The translations under genes and the position numbers were made by a program. 64,000 nt of DNA from Myroides phaeus (GTDB lineage Bacteria > Bacteroidota > Bacteroidia > Flavobacteriales > Flavobacteriaceae), in contig NZ_CP047050.1 in assembly GCF_009799805.1 (NCBI RefSeq), positions 2,246,001 to 2,310,000 of the forward strand, given 5' to 3'. Positions 50,846 to 59,179 of this stretch are shown piece after piece. The number at the start of each line of letters is the position of its first letter. Positions within the stretch are counted from its first letter, which is position 1. The notes beneath the pieces were generated by a model. It was not told where the DNA came from and made no database searches. It worked only from the letters and a program-made list of their open reading frames with translations.

Positions 50846-52995
50846 TCTTTATCTTTTTTAGTTGATTTTGCAATTTTTTTAGTAGAAACTATACTCTCAA
50901 TATTGATTGCTATAAAGCGATCTTTATTAGGGTTCTCCATTGTTTGTGGAATTGAGCTACTATAATATTTAGTCATTTGTTGTAACACTTGGTCTTTCTT
51001 TTTACAATTACAAATTGAAAATAATTCGTGTGTTTGCACTATATAAGTAGGAATAACATTTACAAAAGGTCTACTTCTTTCTTTCAACTTTTGAATATCC
51101 GTGTTAAAATCAAATGGTGTAAACAATTTTAAATGATCGTATTCACCAAGCATATAATCAGAAATATAGAAATCAATTATTTCATATCTATTATTTAGGG
51201 TCTTTGTTATATAGTCACCTACAATGTCTATTATATCGCTTTTCTCGTCTATTAATTCAATTATTGGTATAGTTGTATTTCTAGTTAATTGAGATTTATG
51301 TTTTATAAAATAGTCTTCTAAAAGTTCGATATCTAAGATATTCTGCACGAAAGAATAGTCGATATATGGAGTTCCCTTCCATTCTTGGTAAAGGAATGAT
51401 TGATGTTGGTGTAGATCATCAACAATTAAACTAATTTTATTGTTTAAATCATTACAAATCTCATATAGCTTATATAATTCGTTTAGAGCATTTTGAATTT
51501 GCTCAATATTTTTACTTTTAGAATTTATTTCCTGCTTTAAAGCTGTAATATCATGGTTAATTTCTATAATCTCACGTTTAAAAGCTCTATTTGTAAAAAG
51601 TCTTGAAAAGAAGTTCTTTTGTTTGTGAAGCTCTTTAGTAATTTGCTTTTTCTTGTTTAGTTCCTCTAAACGTTTGTTTAAATCAGTTAGTTGATTTAAT
51701 TGTAAGTACTTTCGTTCTAAAGGTTTCTTGTATTTTAAAAAGCTTTTTTCTAACTGCTTATTATATGCAGCTAATATTGTATTACTGTCTTTAATCGTTT
51801 TTTCTAAAGTATTAATCTCTTCGCTATAATCTTCTTCTAAAGTCTTTAATTCGTAAAGTTCCTTTTCGTTGTACATATGTTCAACGTACTTTCTTTTTGC
51901 TTCATTGACTGAAATATATTCTTTTTTGTTTTCTAAGATATATTCGTGAACAATATTGAAAATTAGTTCTTTAATATTGTATTGTAGCGTGAACTTTTCT
52001 TCATTGATAACTTGGTCTTGTGTTTTGCCAAGTAATAATTGCAACATATGTAAATATGAACCAATGTTTAAGTTTTCAGATTCTTTAGAATCTGCAGTAA
52101 CTATTTTTAAAAGCATTGAAATGTCAATAGTACAATCGCTATAAAAATTGTTAAAAATTCCATTTATACTATCAAAGACGGATATGTTATAATAATTTCT
52201 TTTGTTAGTAGCAATACTTTCTTTTTCAAGGAAAGCATTAAATATTTTGTTATCAAAAAAAGCATTGAAATAAAACTTATCAAAAAAGACAGAACCTATT
52301 CCAAATGACATTAATTTATTTTTTCCAGGTAAGTTGCTAATTAGTTTATACTGATTAGTCATTATAGCAATGAGAAACTCATATAATGCAAAAGACAAAT
52401 ACTCGTGCTTATATCCCAAGAAAACAGCATTGATGTTTTTATCATCAAGCAGAAAAATACTATCTACAATCGGGTTAGTTTCTCTGACATTCTCTAAAAA
52501 AGATAAGTTTGATGTAATTAGTTCTTCTTGTTTAGTAGATAATATACCTGTACCATCAGATAGTATTACGTAATTTTTAACTATCACTGTACCAAAAGTA
52601 CCATCAAGTGTGTATTGCTTGATTATATTACTTATGGTTTCAATAATACTCAGGTCTACTTCTAATGCAGAGTAAACAAGATTTACATTAATATAAGTGT
52701 ATTGCAAATCTTTAAACAATACATTAATGATAGAAATTAAGTCATTATATGCATTTGCAATAAAAATATGGTTATTTGTTAGTTTGTCATCTTCTTTATT
52801 AGGTAGTCTGTAATTTATAAATTGATGTGTAGTTTTATCAAATACATCAAATTGTATTTCGTTTTCTATCTCAATGGAATAGAAAGACATAAGTTGTGGA
52901 AACAAATCCTCACGAGTATGGAAAATACTCGCAAGGTTTTGAACACAAATTGTCCCATCTTTTCCAATTGCTATGTTAATGCAAGGACTAATCAT
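50842..52995 (-). CDS. Large coiled-coil protein of the tubulin/vWA operon
   Basis: 717 residues, no signal peptide. Residues 1-340 look globular, with alternating strands and helices (YTYINVNLVYSALEVDLS, NPIVDSIFLLDDKNINAVFL). The pattern VDSIFLLDDKN followed by a helix resembles Rossmann-like folds of the tubulin superfamily, but no GTP-binding loop is seen. Residues ~365-530 form a long coiled coil (LKTLEEDYSEEINTLEKTIK). The C-terminal ~190 residues are again globular. It lies 12 bases after the tubulin-like gene and overlaps the vWA gene by 4 bases. I infer it is a structural or adaptor partner of the tubulin-like protein. Confidence 0.75.
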   Translation of the reverse strand: MISPCINIAIGKDGTICVQNLASIFHTREDLFPQLMSFYSIEIENEIQFDVFDKTTHQFINYRLPNKEDDKLTNNHIFIANAYNDLISIINVLFKDLQYTYINVNLVYSALEVDLSIIETISNIIKQYTLDGTFGTVIVKNYVILSDGTGILSTKQEELITSNLSFLENVRETNPIVDSIFLLDDKNINAVFLGYKHEYLSFALYEFLIAIMTNQYKLISNLPGKNKLMSFGIGSVFFDKFYFNAFFDNKIFNAFLEKESIATNKRNYYNISVFDSINGIFNNFYSDCTIDISMLLKIVTADSKESENLNIGSYLHMLQLLLGKTQDQVINEEKFTLQYNIKELIFNIVHEYILENKKEYISVNEAKRKYVEHMYNEKELYELKTLEEDYSEEINTLEKTIKDSNTILAAYNKQLEKSFLKYKKPLERKYLQLNQLTDLNKRLEELNKKKQITKELHKQKNFFSRLFTNRAFKREIIEINHDITALKQEINSKSKNIEQIQNALNELYKLYEICNDLNNKISLIVDDLHQHQSFLYQEWKGTPYIDYSFVQNILDIELLEDYFIKHKSQLTRNTTIPIIELIDEKSDIIDIVGDYITKTLNNRYEIIDFYISDYMLGEYDHLKLFTPFDFNTDIQKLKERSRPFVNVIPTYIVQTHELFSICNCKKKDQVLQQMTKYYSSSIPQTMENPNKDRFIAINIESIVSTKKIAKSTKKDKE

Positions 52996-53007
52996 AAAGT
53001 GTCATTG

Positions 53008-55809
53008 TTATTTTAATTCTTTTGTAACAAAGTCAATTTCTTTTCTAAGTAAGTCAGCAACTTTGCTGTAGATTGATTTTTTTAGATCATCACGACTAAT
53101 ATTTATCTGAGCATAATTTGTGATATAGTTCATTTTTATATCAGCGATTAGCCCACTACTTTGTTGTTCACCATCTTGTGCTTGTTTTGCTTCAATACTA
53201 CTAATGATTTCATCAATAAATTTGCCTCTTTTAAATATGTCAAAAGATTCATCTCTATATTCAGAAAGCTCAAGCCAATAACCATCTAAAGCGTCACCTT
53301 GTTTGGTCGAATATATTTTATATTTATTGGTAGTAGGTTCTAATTTAATAAGATCATAACCAAAAGCTAATACCCAAGCCTGTAAGCTGTTGTCTTCTTT
53401 TTTTGCAGGCCAGATAGAGAAGTTTGTTCGTTCCATTTTTGTCAACCAATTTTTGTCAATATGGTAAATCATAGAGTTTGAATTCTCTTTAATTTTATCG
53501 TGGTCTCTAGCATATCCTTCTACATCTAAAACTCCAAAAATAGGGGAAGCAGCTTCCATTCTGTAGCAAATAACTTTATTGTGAATTCCTGTAGAAACGT
53601 ACTCTATATTTTGATTTTGAACTAAATTTTTAAAAGAGTTTTTAAAAGTTGAGTTTGCTGTAGGTAAACCAATAACGAAATAATCAAATAATTGCTGACC
53701 AATAGCGTATCCCTTAGAGCTTTGTTGCCATAATGCGTGAGATTTAGCAATAAGCTTATTCGCTATTTCATTTGTTTTCTCAGGAGATAAGTCTCTTAAT
53801 ACATCGTCAATTGATTTATTTTTAAAAGCTAAAGCTTTAGGTAGTCCTTTTGTATATTTCCAGAATATCTTTTCAATTTGCTCGTTTTTTAATGTTTCAA
53901 AAGATAACATACCATTATCAAGCGTATCGTTAAATGTAGCAATGAAATCAGCAATTAAAAAGTCTCCATCTTTAGCATATGTCTTGTCTAAATCTTCTTT
54001 GTGCAAGTCAATGATAAATGTTTTTTGTTTTTCATTCGTTGAGTTAATGATGCTATTAACAAAGCTTGTAGCACTCTCTTTAACTTGTGTTAATTTACTA
54101 ATAAGTGTAGCAATGGTTGCTTGATAATCATTTACATTATCAATTAATTTTGTTAAGAATTGCTTAGCGAAAACACGTCTTTTAATTTCATTAATAGTAA
54201 TTGCTTGGCGATTAACTAAGTCTCCTAAACCTTCTTTACTTTCATTTATAGATGATTTCTTTAAAAAAGAAGCTAATCCTGTAGAAATGTTTTGTAAACT
54301 CTCTATTTCATTCTTAATAGCATTTTCATTATTCTGTTTTTCTTTAATAAAGCTTTCTTCTTCTTCATCCATTTCCTTAAAGAAAATAGTTAACTGCTCT
54401 TTTAAATCACCTAAGAAATGTTTGACATTACCAATACCATAATTAGCATTTAATGATTTTGTAATGAATTCTTTTAATTGAGAAACGACATCACTATATT
54501 TTGTTTTTTCACTCAAAGTGATAGCTTGATCAGCCGTTTTCTCCACACTATTTAGATAAGCATTAATTTGATTAGCTAAGTCAGTGATATCATCAATATT
54601 AGGGAATTGGTTTTGCGGGTTTTTATTTAATAACGCATTAATAAGGTTGTCATTACCATTATTCTCTCTAATATTTATAGAAGGATTATCTATAAAAGCT
54701 GAAGCAAGAGGTTGAGCATTAGAATCTTCTGATAATAAGTTGCTTATCATATTTCCATAAACTCTTCTTGCATAAATATTTCCGAGCGTATTTCCATCAT
54801 AATATAATTCACTAACTCCCATACCACAAGCCCAAGCACGTTTATTAAGAATATCTAATTGACCTCCAGATAGAACTGTTAATACATTATCGTAAACACT
54901 ATTTACATTAGCACTTAACTCACTTGCTCCTGTGAACATAGCAAGTCCAATTTGTTCTGAGATATCTGAAATATGGTTTACAACTGCACCGCTGGTATTT
55001 TTATTACCTATGGTAAATAAAATATCAAAAGGGTTTTCCGTAACAGGAATTATTTGTTGATTTAGATTGATTGATAACCCGAAGTTATGTACATCTTTAC
55101 TCATTAAATAATCTAAGTCCATTAAAGCTCCATAACTATTAGGTCTTGTATTTGCCATAGAAATACCTTGTTGCATCGCATTAAATACATCTGGCAACAC
55201 TGCAAATCCGATAGACTTAATATTATCATTACCTCTTAAAGCGTGCTTAACTAAATAAACCGTATCAATAAAAGTTCCACTACCAGTACCACCTGCAATA
55301 GAGAAGACAAAGTTAATTTCAATTCCAGCGTCTTTAGGAATGAACTTGTTTTGGTTTGCTATATCTATATTTTGAATAGCATTAATTTTAGTTTGAACAG
55401 CATTCATAATGTTGTTTTGGTTGAAATATGTACCAAAACGACCATTTGTTCTTACCTGACCAGCACCTTGCCATAAATTTCTTAAAGCGTACTCATTTTC
55501 TTGAGGCATCCAATCAAAAATGGTGTCTTTGTTTATTTGATATGCAGAAGCAGCACCTTGTACACCAATGTGAATAATTTCAGAGGGAGTAAAAGAGACT
55601 TTATTGTCTTTATTAGAGTGAATATCTAATATATTATCTCTCATAATTGTTTTCTCTCCTGTGCTTATGTCTGTGTCAATCGCTAGAAAGCCGATCATAG
55701 GTGGTACTTCACCATAAGTATCTAAAAATCTCTTTTTAGTATGTAATAATGCTTGTGCTCCAGTTCCTCCTAATCCAATGAATAAACTTCTTTTTAAAGT
55801 ATGTGCCAT
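53008..55809 (-). CDS. Tubulin/FtsZ-superfamily protein (Tubulin_2-like), 933 aa
   Basis: An N-terminal FIGLGGTGAQALL (about 10-22) gives the first nucleotide loop. The tubulin signature GGTGSGT lies at residues 173-179, inside INFVFSIAGGTGSGTFIDTV. The residues around 85-130 (IGVQGAASAY, GAGQVRTNGRFGTYF) fit a tubulin-like GTPase core. The C-terminal ~550 residues contain helical and coiled-coil stretches (FFKEMDEEEESFIKEKQNNE) and globular parts. FtsZ is ~400 residues, so this is a different, enlarged family. It starts 3 bases after the lipoprotein gene and is 12 bases from the coiled-coil gene. It likely polymerises or acts as a GTP-driven switch beneath the membrane. Confidence 0.85.
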   Translation of the reverse strand: MAHTLKRSLFIGLGGTGAQALLHTKKRFLDTYGEVPPMIGFLAIDTDISTGEKTIMRDNILDIHSNKDNKVSFTPSEIIHIGVQGAASAYQINKDTIFDWMPQENEYALRNLWQGAGQVRTNGRFGTYFNQNNIMNAVQTKINAIQNIDIANQNKFIPKDAGIEINFVFSIAGGTGSGTFIDTVYLVKHALRGNDNIKSIGFAVLPDVFNAMQQGISMANTRPNSYGALMDLDYLMSKDVHNFGLSINLNQQIIPVTENPFDILFTIGNKNTSGAVVNHISDISEQIGLAMFTGASELSANVNSVYDNVLTVLSGGQLDILNKRAWACGMGVSELYYDGNTLGNIYARRVYGNMISNLLSEDSNAQPLASAFIDNPSINIRENNGNDNLINALLNKNPQNQFPNIDDITDLANQINAYLNSVEKTADQAITLSEKTKYSDVVSQLKEFITKSLNANYGIGNVKHFLGDLKEQLTIFFKEMDEEEESFIKEKQNNENAIKNEIESLQNISTGLASFLKKSSINESKEGLGDLVNRQAITINEIKRRVFAKQFLTKLIDNVNDYQATIATLISKLTQVKESATSFVNSIINSTNEKQKTFIIDLHKEDLDKTYAKDGDFLIADFIATFNDTLDNGMLSFETLKNEQIEKIFWKYTKGLPKALAFKNKSIDDVLRDLSPEKTNEIANKLIAKSHALWQQSSKGYAIGQQLFDYFVIGLPTANSTFKNSFKNLVQNQNIEYVSTGIHNKVICYRMEAASPIFGVLDVEGYARDHDKIKENSNSMIYHIDKNWLTKMERTNFSIWPAKKEDNSLQAWVLAFGYDLIKLEPTTNKYKIYSTKQGDALDGYWLELSEYRDESFDIFKRGKFIDEIISSIEAKQAQDGEQQSSGLIADIKMNYITNYAQINISRDDLKKSIYSKVADLLRKEIDFVTKELK

Positions 55810-55812
55810 AGT

Positions 55813-56727
55813 CTATAAATATGTAATAGTTATTTTTTCGTTAGTGTTATTATTTGTAATCTCATAAATAATCCCTTTTTCAAAAGTTGTGGTAAAGGGC
55901 TCTATACTATAATGACCTCCTGTTCTAATTCTAATTTTACTTTTTACACTTGGAGTAAAGTAGATAGGATTGGTGAAGAAATTATTAGTGATTGTTGTTC
56001 GTTTTCCTTGAAATATTTTATTAAAGAATCCTTGTTTATGTTTTTTATTAGTAAAAACTAATTCAATGTTATTTTTAACATTTATGTTTTTAAAGAAAGG
56101 TTGTTGAATTGTAATTTGTCCTTTTCCCATTCTTTTAAAAATAATAGGTCTCAGTATTAACAAATAAATAAATAGGAAAGCTGCTGTTATGGCTAATGTC
56201 CAAAGTAATATAACTTTCAAGGGATTCATTTGAATTTCTTGAGTAGCAGACCATTTGTAAATATTAGTGTTTTTAGGATTTTCGATATCATTTACACGAT
56301 CAAGATTGTGATCTGCAATTGTAATGTATCCAAAAAAGTCAGTATTAATTTGATTAGGAATAACTAATTTCAAATTGATTGTATCCCCAGTTTTATTAGT
56401 TGATTTCAAAATTATTTTACCATCAGTAATAGGAGCATTATTTACTAGAAAATGGTAAGGAGTCTTATTTTTAATTATCTCGTTTTCTCCGTTATTTAAA
56501 GTTATTGTAACGGATGAGTTTGATTCAGTTGCCCAATTGTTAAATGAATACACAAAAGACTTTTGTAAAGTATCATTTCGAGCATCTTTCCAAAGAAATT
56601 TTTCATAAGAAATAGACTTCCCAAAATGTGAGGTAGATAAATTTTCATCTTCTTTTGGTTTATTACAACTATATAAAGTTGTAACAAGAAGTAGAATGCA
56701 AACAAGTTTATGTTTGTATATAGCCAT
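55813..56727 (-). CDS. Membrane-anchored lipoprotein of the tubulin/vWA operon
   Basis: 304 residues. The signal peptide has a lipobox-like TTLYSC (Cys21). A periplasmic domain of ~140 residues is beta-rich and Ig-like (VTITLNNGENEIIKNK, LKLVIPNQINTDFFG). A membrane segment lies at ~170-193 (VILLWTLAITAAFLFIYLLI). A ~105-residue cytoplasmic tail is basic and beta-rich (GQITIQQPFFKNINVKNN). This topology could link the exported vWA protein to the cytoplasmic tubulin-like protein. It is the first gene of the operon; its stop is 3 bases from the next start. If Cys21 is truly lipidated, the protein would be held at both ends. Confidence 0.8.
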   Translation of the reverse strand: MAIYKHKLVCILLLVTTLYSCNKPKEDENLSTSHFGKSISYEKFLWKDARNDTLQKSFVYSFNNWATESNSSVTITLNNGENEIIKNKTPYHFLVNNAPITDGKIILKSTNKTGDTINLKLVIPNQINTDFFGYITIADHNLDRVNDIENPKNTNIYKWSATQEIQMNPLKVILLWTLAITAAFLFIYLLILRPIIFKRMGKGQITIQQPFFKNINVKNNIELVFTNKKHKQGFFNKIFQGKRTTITNNFFTNPIYFTPSVKSKIRIRTGGHYSIEPFTTTFEKGIIYEITNNNTNEKITITYL

Positions 56728-56974
56728 AATTAACTTTATTTAATTATTATAAAATTAGTAAAATTTATTTGTGCTTTTTTAAAAGATTAGTGAGTGTCTT
56801 GTTTTTTTGAGTGAGTAGTATTTATTATAATGTGTTAAAAATACACTTAATTATTTTTTAGTGTTGCTTTTTTATAAAAATAAGAATATTATTTGATTGA
56901 CAATTTTTTGTATAAGTTCAAAAATGATGCCTTAACTAAGTGTGAGTTTCTTTAAGTCATTTCATCGAGAACGG

Positions 56975-57030
56975 TTGTAGCTTTCATCGGGACTTCTTCG
57001 GAAAAGGCCCCTGTTTTGCAAGCAAGACTA
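56975..57030. repeat. Dispersed structured element, copy C (partial)
   Basis: It shares CTTnTTCGGAAAAG, then CCCTGTTTTGCnAnCAAG with copy A (12435-12468). Part of the second stem is missing. Confidence 0.55.
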
Positions 57031-57163
57031 CTGTTTATGCAAAGCGATGCTAAATAAAAGGTGGTGTAAAATATCTATCTGTTTGTTTTACAGTAGTTTG
57101 TGGTTTTCTATGTTTACAGGTAAAAACAAGGGGGATGCGTAGAAATGGGAATAGGACAGAAGT

Positions 57164-57203
57164 GGAAAAAAAGAGAAAAGAAAGGAAAAAAAGAGAAAAG
57201 AAA
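57164..57203. repeat. Two tandem copies of a 20-bp purine-rich unit
   Basis: GGAAAAAAAGAGAAAAGAAA is repeated exactly (57164-57183 and 57184-57203), flanked by the related words AGGACAGAAGTGG and AGGACAAAAGTGG. Confidence 0.85.
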
Positions 57204-57296
57204 GGACAAAAGTGGAAGGGTGAAGAAAAGATAGTAAATTATAAAATAGCTTTGTAATTATTTCAAAATCAATTGGTTCGTAAAAAAACAAAAGCT

Positions 57297-57956
57297 ATGA
57301 AAAAAAATAATGAATGTTTACAAGTGGATGGGGAGGTTAAAAAAGCCAAGCAAAATGTGCTAAACCACACGGAGATTCGTCATCAAGGTACTAAAGAAAA
57401 GAAGGATTCCTTTTATGAAAAAACGTATGTAAGTGTAAATCCAGGCGAAGAAGAGGAATATTTGACTAATTTTTTTACCAATTTAGAAGAGTTCACAAAT
57501 CCTTTTTACAGGCTTAATTCCCTGAAAAAAATGGTAACCCCTTTTTTGGTTGAAAAAGGAATGAAAGAAGCAACTTTTCAATATGGAAATCACGCATATG
57601 TTGATATGAGTAAGTTGGGATTTACTACGGGTCGTGGTAAAAAACGGAAGTTACATAGTTTAAAAATGATGTCAAATCTTCAATTATCAATGCAATGGAG
57701 AAGGTTTAAATCAAGTGAAGATTCAGATAAAAAGAACATACTGGTAGTTTATTTGTTCAATCCGATAGTACATGAGTCCACTATTTACGAATATGAAGCT
57801 GAAGATATACATTACAAGTTAGTTCTTCCAATATTTAAAAGCTGGGAAAATCACCGGGTTCACGTATGGGCTTTTTGGTATCAAGTGCGTGCAGATGAGA
57901 TACAAAGTAACTCTAAAAGTCAGTATGTAGGTGAGATTACAATTTTGAAGAAATAG
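57297..57956 (+). CDS. Uncharacterised protein (219 aa)
   Basis: The likely start is the ATG at 57297 (MKKNNECLQVDGEVKKAKQN); a TTG at 57273 would add eight residues. The N-terminus is Lys-rich and disordered-looking. The rest alternates strands and helices (TYVSVNPGEEEEYLTNFFTN, NILVVYLFNPIVHESTIYEY, KSWENHRVHVWAFWYQVRAD). There is no signal peptide, membrane segment or recognised motif. It stands between the tubulin operon and the Hxs cassette on A+T-rich DNA, so it may be accessory. I assign no function. Confidence 0.55.
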   Translation: MKKNNECLQVDGEVKKAKQNVLNHTEIRHQGTKEKKDSFYEKTYVSVNPGEEEEYLTNFFTNLEEFTNPFYRLNSLKKMVTPFLVEKGMKEATFQYGNHAYVDMSKLGFTTGRGKKRKLHSLKMMSNLQLSMQWRRFKSSEDSDKKNILVVYLFNPIVHESTIYEYEAEDIHYKLVLPIFKSWENHRVHVWAFWYQVRADEIQSNSKSQYVGEITILKK

Positions 57957-58486
57957 GGTTGATTGTTATGTATAATTTACTATTAGTGGTGTCCGATAAA
58001 AATATGTAGTCCAATAAGTAAAAAAAGAAGCCAGCATACTGGCTTCTAAAAGTTATCATAGTTTAATTTCTTAATTTGTAAGAATTGTTGGTGTAAGAAG
58101 AGGTGTTTTGGTAAAATATGTTGTTTACAAACATTATGTTGATGCAATAATAACTATGTTTCATAGCAAGAGTTGGAATATAGAGGAGTAGTAGTAATAT
58201 AGATATTAAGAAAGCGAAATCTATTAACCTATGGATGTATGATTTAAACGGATTTTTCTGTTTTTTAAAGTTAATTATTAATATATATGAAATAGGAGAT
58301 TTTTTCTTATTTTTTTGATTGATGATAAATTAGAATTCATATACTCAAAAAAAGGGCTAATTCACTAAATAATTAAATGAAAATTATTTATGTATTTGTA
58401 TTTTTATAGTGCCTATAATTTCAAATTGCTATTTGTGATTTAGGTTGTTATAGTTTTACTCAATGTATAATAAAATTTAATAGAGT
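57957..58486. other. Spacer before the Hxs cassette
   Basis: It holds a minus-strand terminator-like hairpin (58026-58047) and a stretch near 57987-58000 (GTGGTGTCCGATAAA) that could be a relic of an insertion-sequence end (weak). The last ~130 bases should contain the hxsA promoter; TAGTTTTA near 58452 is the best -7-like box. No gene is supported. Confidence 0.4.
58026..58047 (-). terminator. Minus-strand terminator hairpin with no gene on that strand
   Basis: AGAAGCCAG pairs with CTGGCTTCT around CATA, and the minus strand continues with a T run. No minus-strand gene precedes it. Confidence 0.55.
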
Positions 58487-58798
58487 ATGAAAGATCGAAA
58501 TAAGAAAATCACAAGTAATTTGACTAAAAAAGTGTCGTCTATTTTTGGATTAGCAATAGCAGCATTGACTTCTAATCAAGTTAAAGCAGTTGAACTACCA
58601 AATACTAATTTTGAACCAGTCGAAATTAAAGTAAATGCCCAAAAAGTTAGGCCTATGCCAGTATTAAAGCTTAATATAAATAATTTAGAAGATAGTAAGT
58701 TTATAGCAAGTCATAGTTCTCATAGCTCTCATAGTTCTCATAGCTCTCATAGCTCTCATAGCTCTCATCGTTCACATTATTCTAGCAGTTACGCTTAA
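58487..58798 (+). CDS. hxsA: His-Xaa-Ser repeat peptide HxsA
   Basis: 103 residues. A hydrophobic, Ala-rich stretch (about 16-34, KVSSIFGLAIAALTSNQVKA) looks like a signal or leader. A linker follows, then the defining SHSSHSSHSSH array (residues 75-97) with eight His spaced every third residue and one RSH unit. The C-terminus is Ser/Tyr-rich (HYSSSYA). HxsA is the substrate of the neighbouring radical SAM enzymes in His-Xaa-Ser systems. The modification is presumably on the His/Ser repeat. It is the first gene of the cassette. hxsD follows 12 bases downstream. Confidence 0.9.
   Translation: MKDRNKKITSNLTKKVSSIFGLAIAALTSNQVKAVELPNTNFEPVEIKVNAQKVRPMPVLKLNINNLEDSKFIASHSSHSSHSSHSSHSSHSSHRSHYSSSYA
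58714..58785. repeat. 9-bp tandem repeat coding for the Ser-Ser-His units of HxsA
   Basis: Near-identical 9-bp units of the pattern CATAGCTCT recur about seven times. They differ mainly by C/T at one codon third position, and one unit has changed to CATCGTTCA. This is coding, not CRISPR. Confidence 0.85.
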
Positions 58799-58810
58799 AA
58801 AATTTTAATA

Positions 58811-59176
58811 ATGAATAGAGTGTTAGAAAATGAGATTGTAGCTTTTGCAAATGCAGAGCTATATTCTAAAGATAGTGTTTTTAAATGTACGTATTGGTAT
58901 TGCAATGATTTTCATTGCAATATTGATATAGTGAATATCGAGGACAATCAGTATTTTAAAATTGTATTGGTGCCATTAGAACAAAATAAGCATAATTTGA
59001 AATTAGTTTTAAAAAAATTAGAAAATGATTTGATTGATTTTAATTTAAGGGATATAGTTACAAAAGAAACAAAAAATATCAGAGATTTATTGATTGCAAA
59101 AGCTTTTTCAAATGGTGAATTCGATGAGAATCCTCCAGGAGAAGTAACAGATCCTGTTGGGTTTAATATTAGCTAA
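58811..59176 (+). CDS. hxsD: HxsD, His-Xaa-Ser system protein
   Basis: 121 residues. The C-terminal half has LKKLENDLIDFNLRDIVTKE, TKNIRDLLIAKAFSNGEFDE and PPGEVTDPVGF, matching the conserved LLNDYxLRE-type region of HxsD. The N-terminal half has a Cys pair (FKCTYWYCND) and short strands. There is no signal peptide. HxsD always accompanies the paired radical SAM proteins and may deliver the precursor to them (inference). It is spaced 12 bases from hxsA and 3 bases from hxsB. Confidence 0.88.
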   Translation: MNRVLENEIVAFANAELYSKDSVFKCTYWYCNDFHCNIDIVNIEDNQYFKIVLVPLEQNKHNLKLVLKKLENDLIDFNLRDIVTKETKNIRDLLIAKAFSNGEFDENPPGEVTDPVGFNIS

Positions 59177-59179
59177 ATT

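Larger units (their letters stand above)
56728..57296. other. Spacer upstream of the tubulin operon with a repeat element and tandem repeat
   Basis: The first ~230 bases are A+T-rich and should hold the operon promoter; no exact -7 box is seen on the minus strand. Bases ~56965-57050 resemble the dispersed structured element (copy C). Bases 57164-57203 are two exact copies of a 20-bp purine unit. No gene is supported. Confidence 0.45.

Noticed and set aside
58714..58785. Short tandem repeats that could suggest a CRISPR or satellite array
   Set aside because: The units are 9 bp, without spacers, and encode the Ser-Ser-His array of HxsA in frame.
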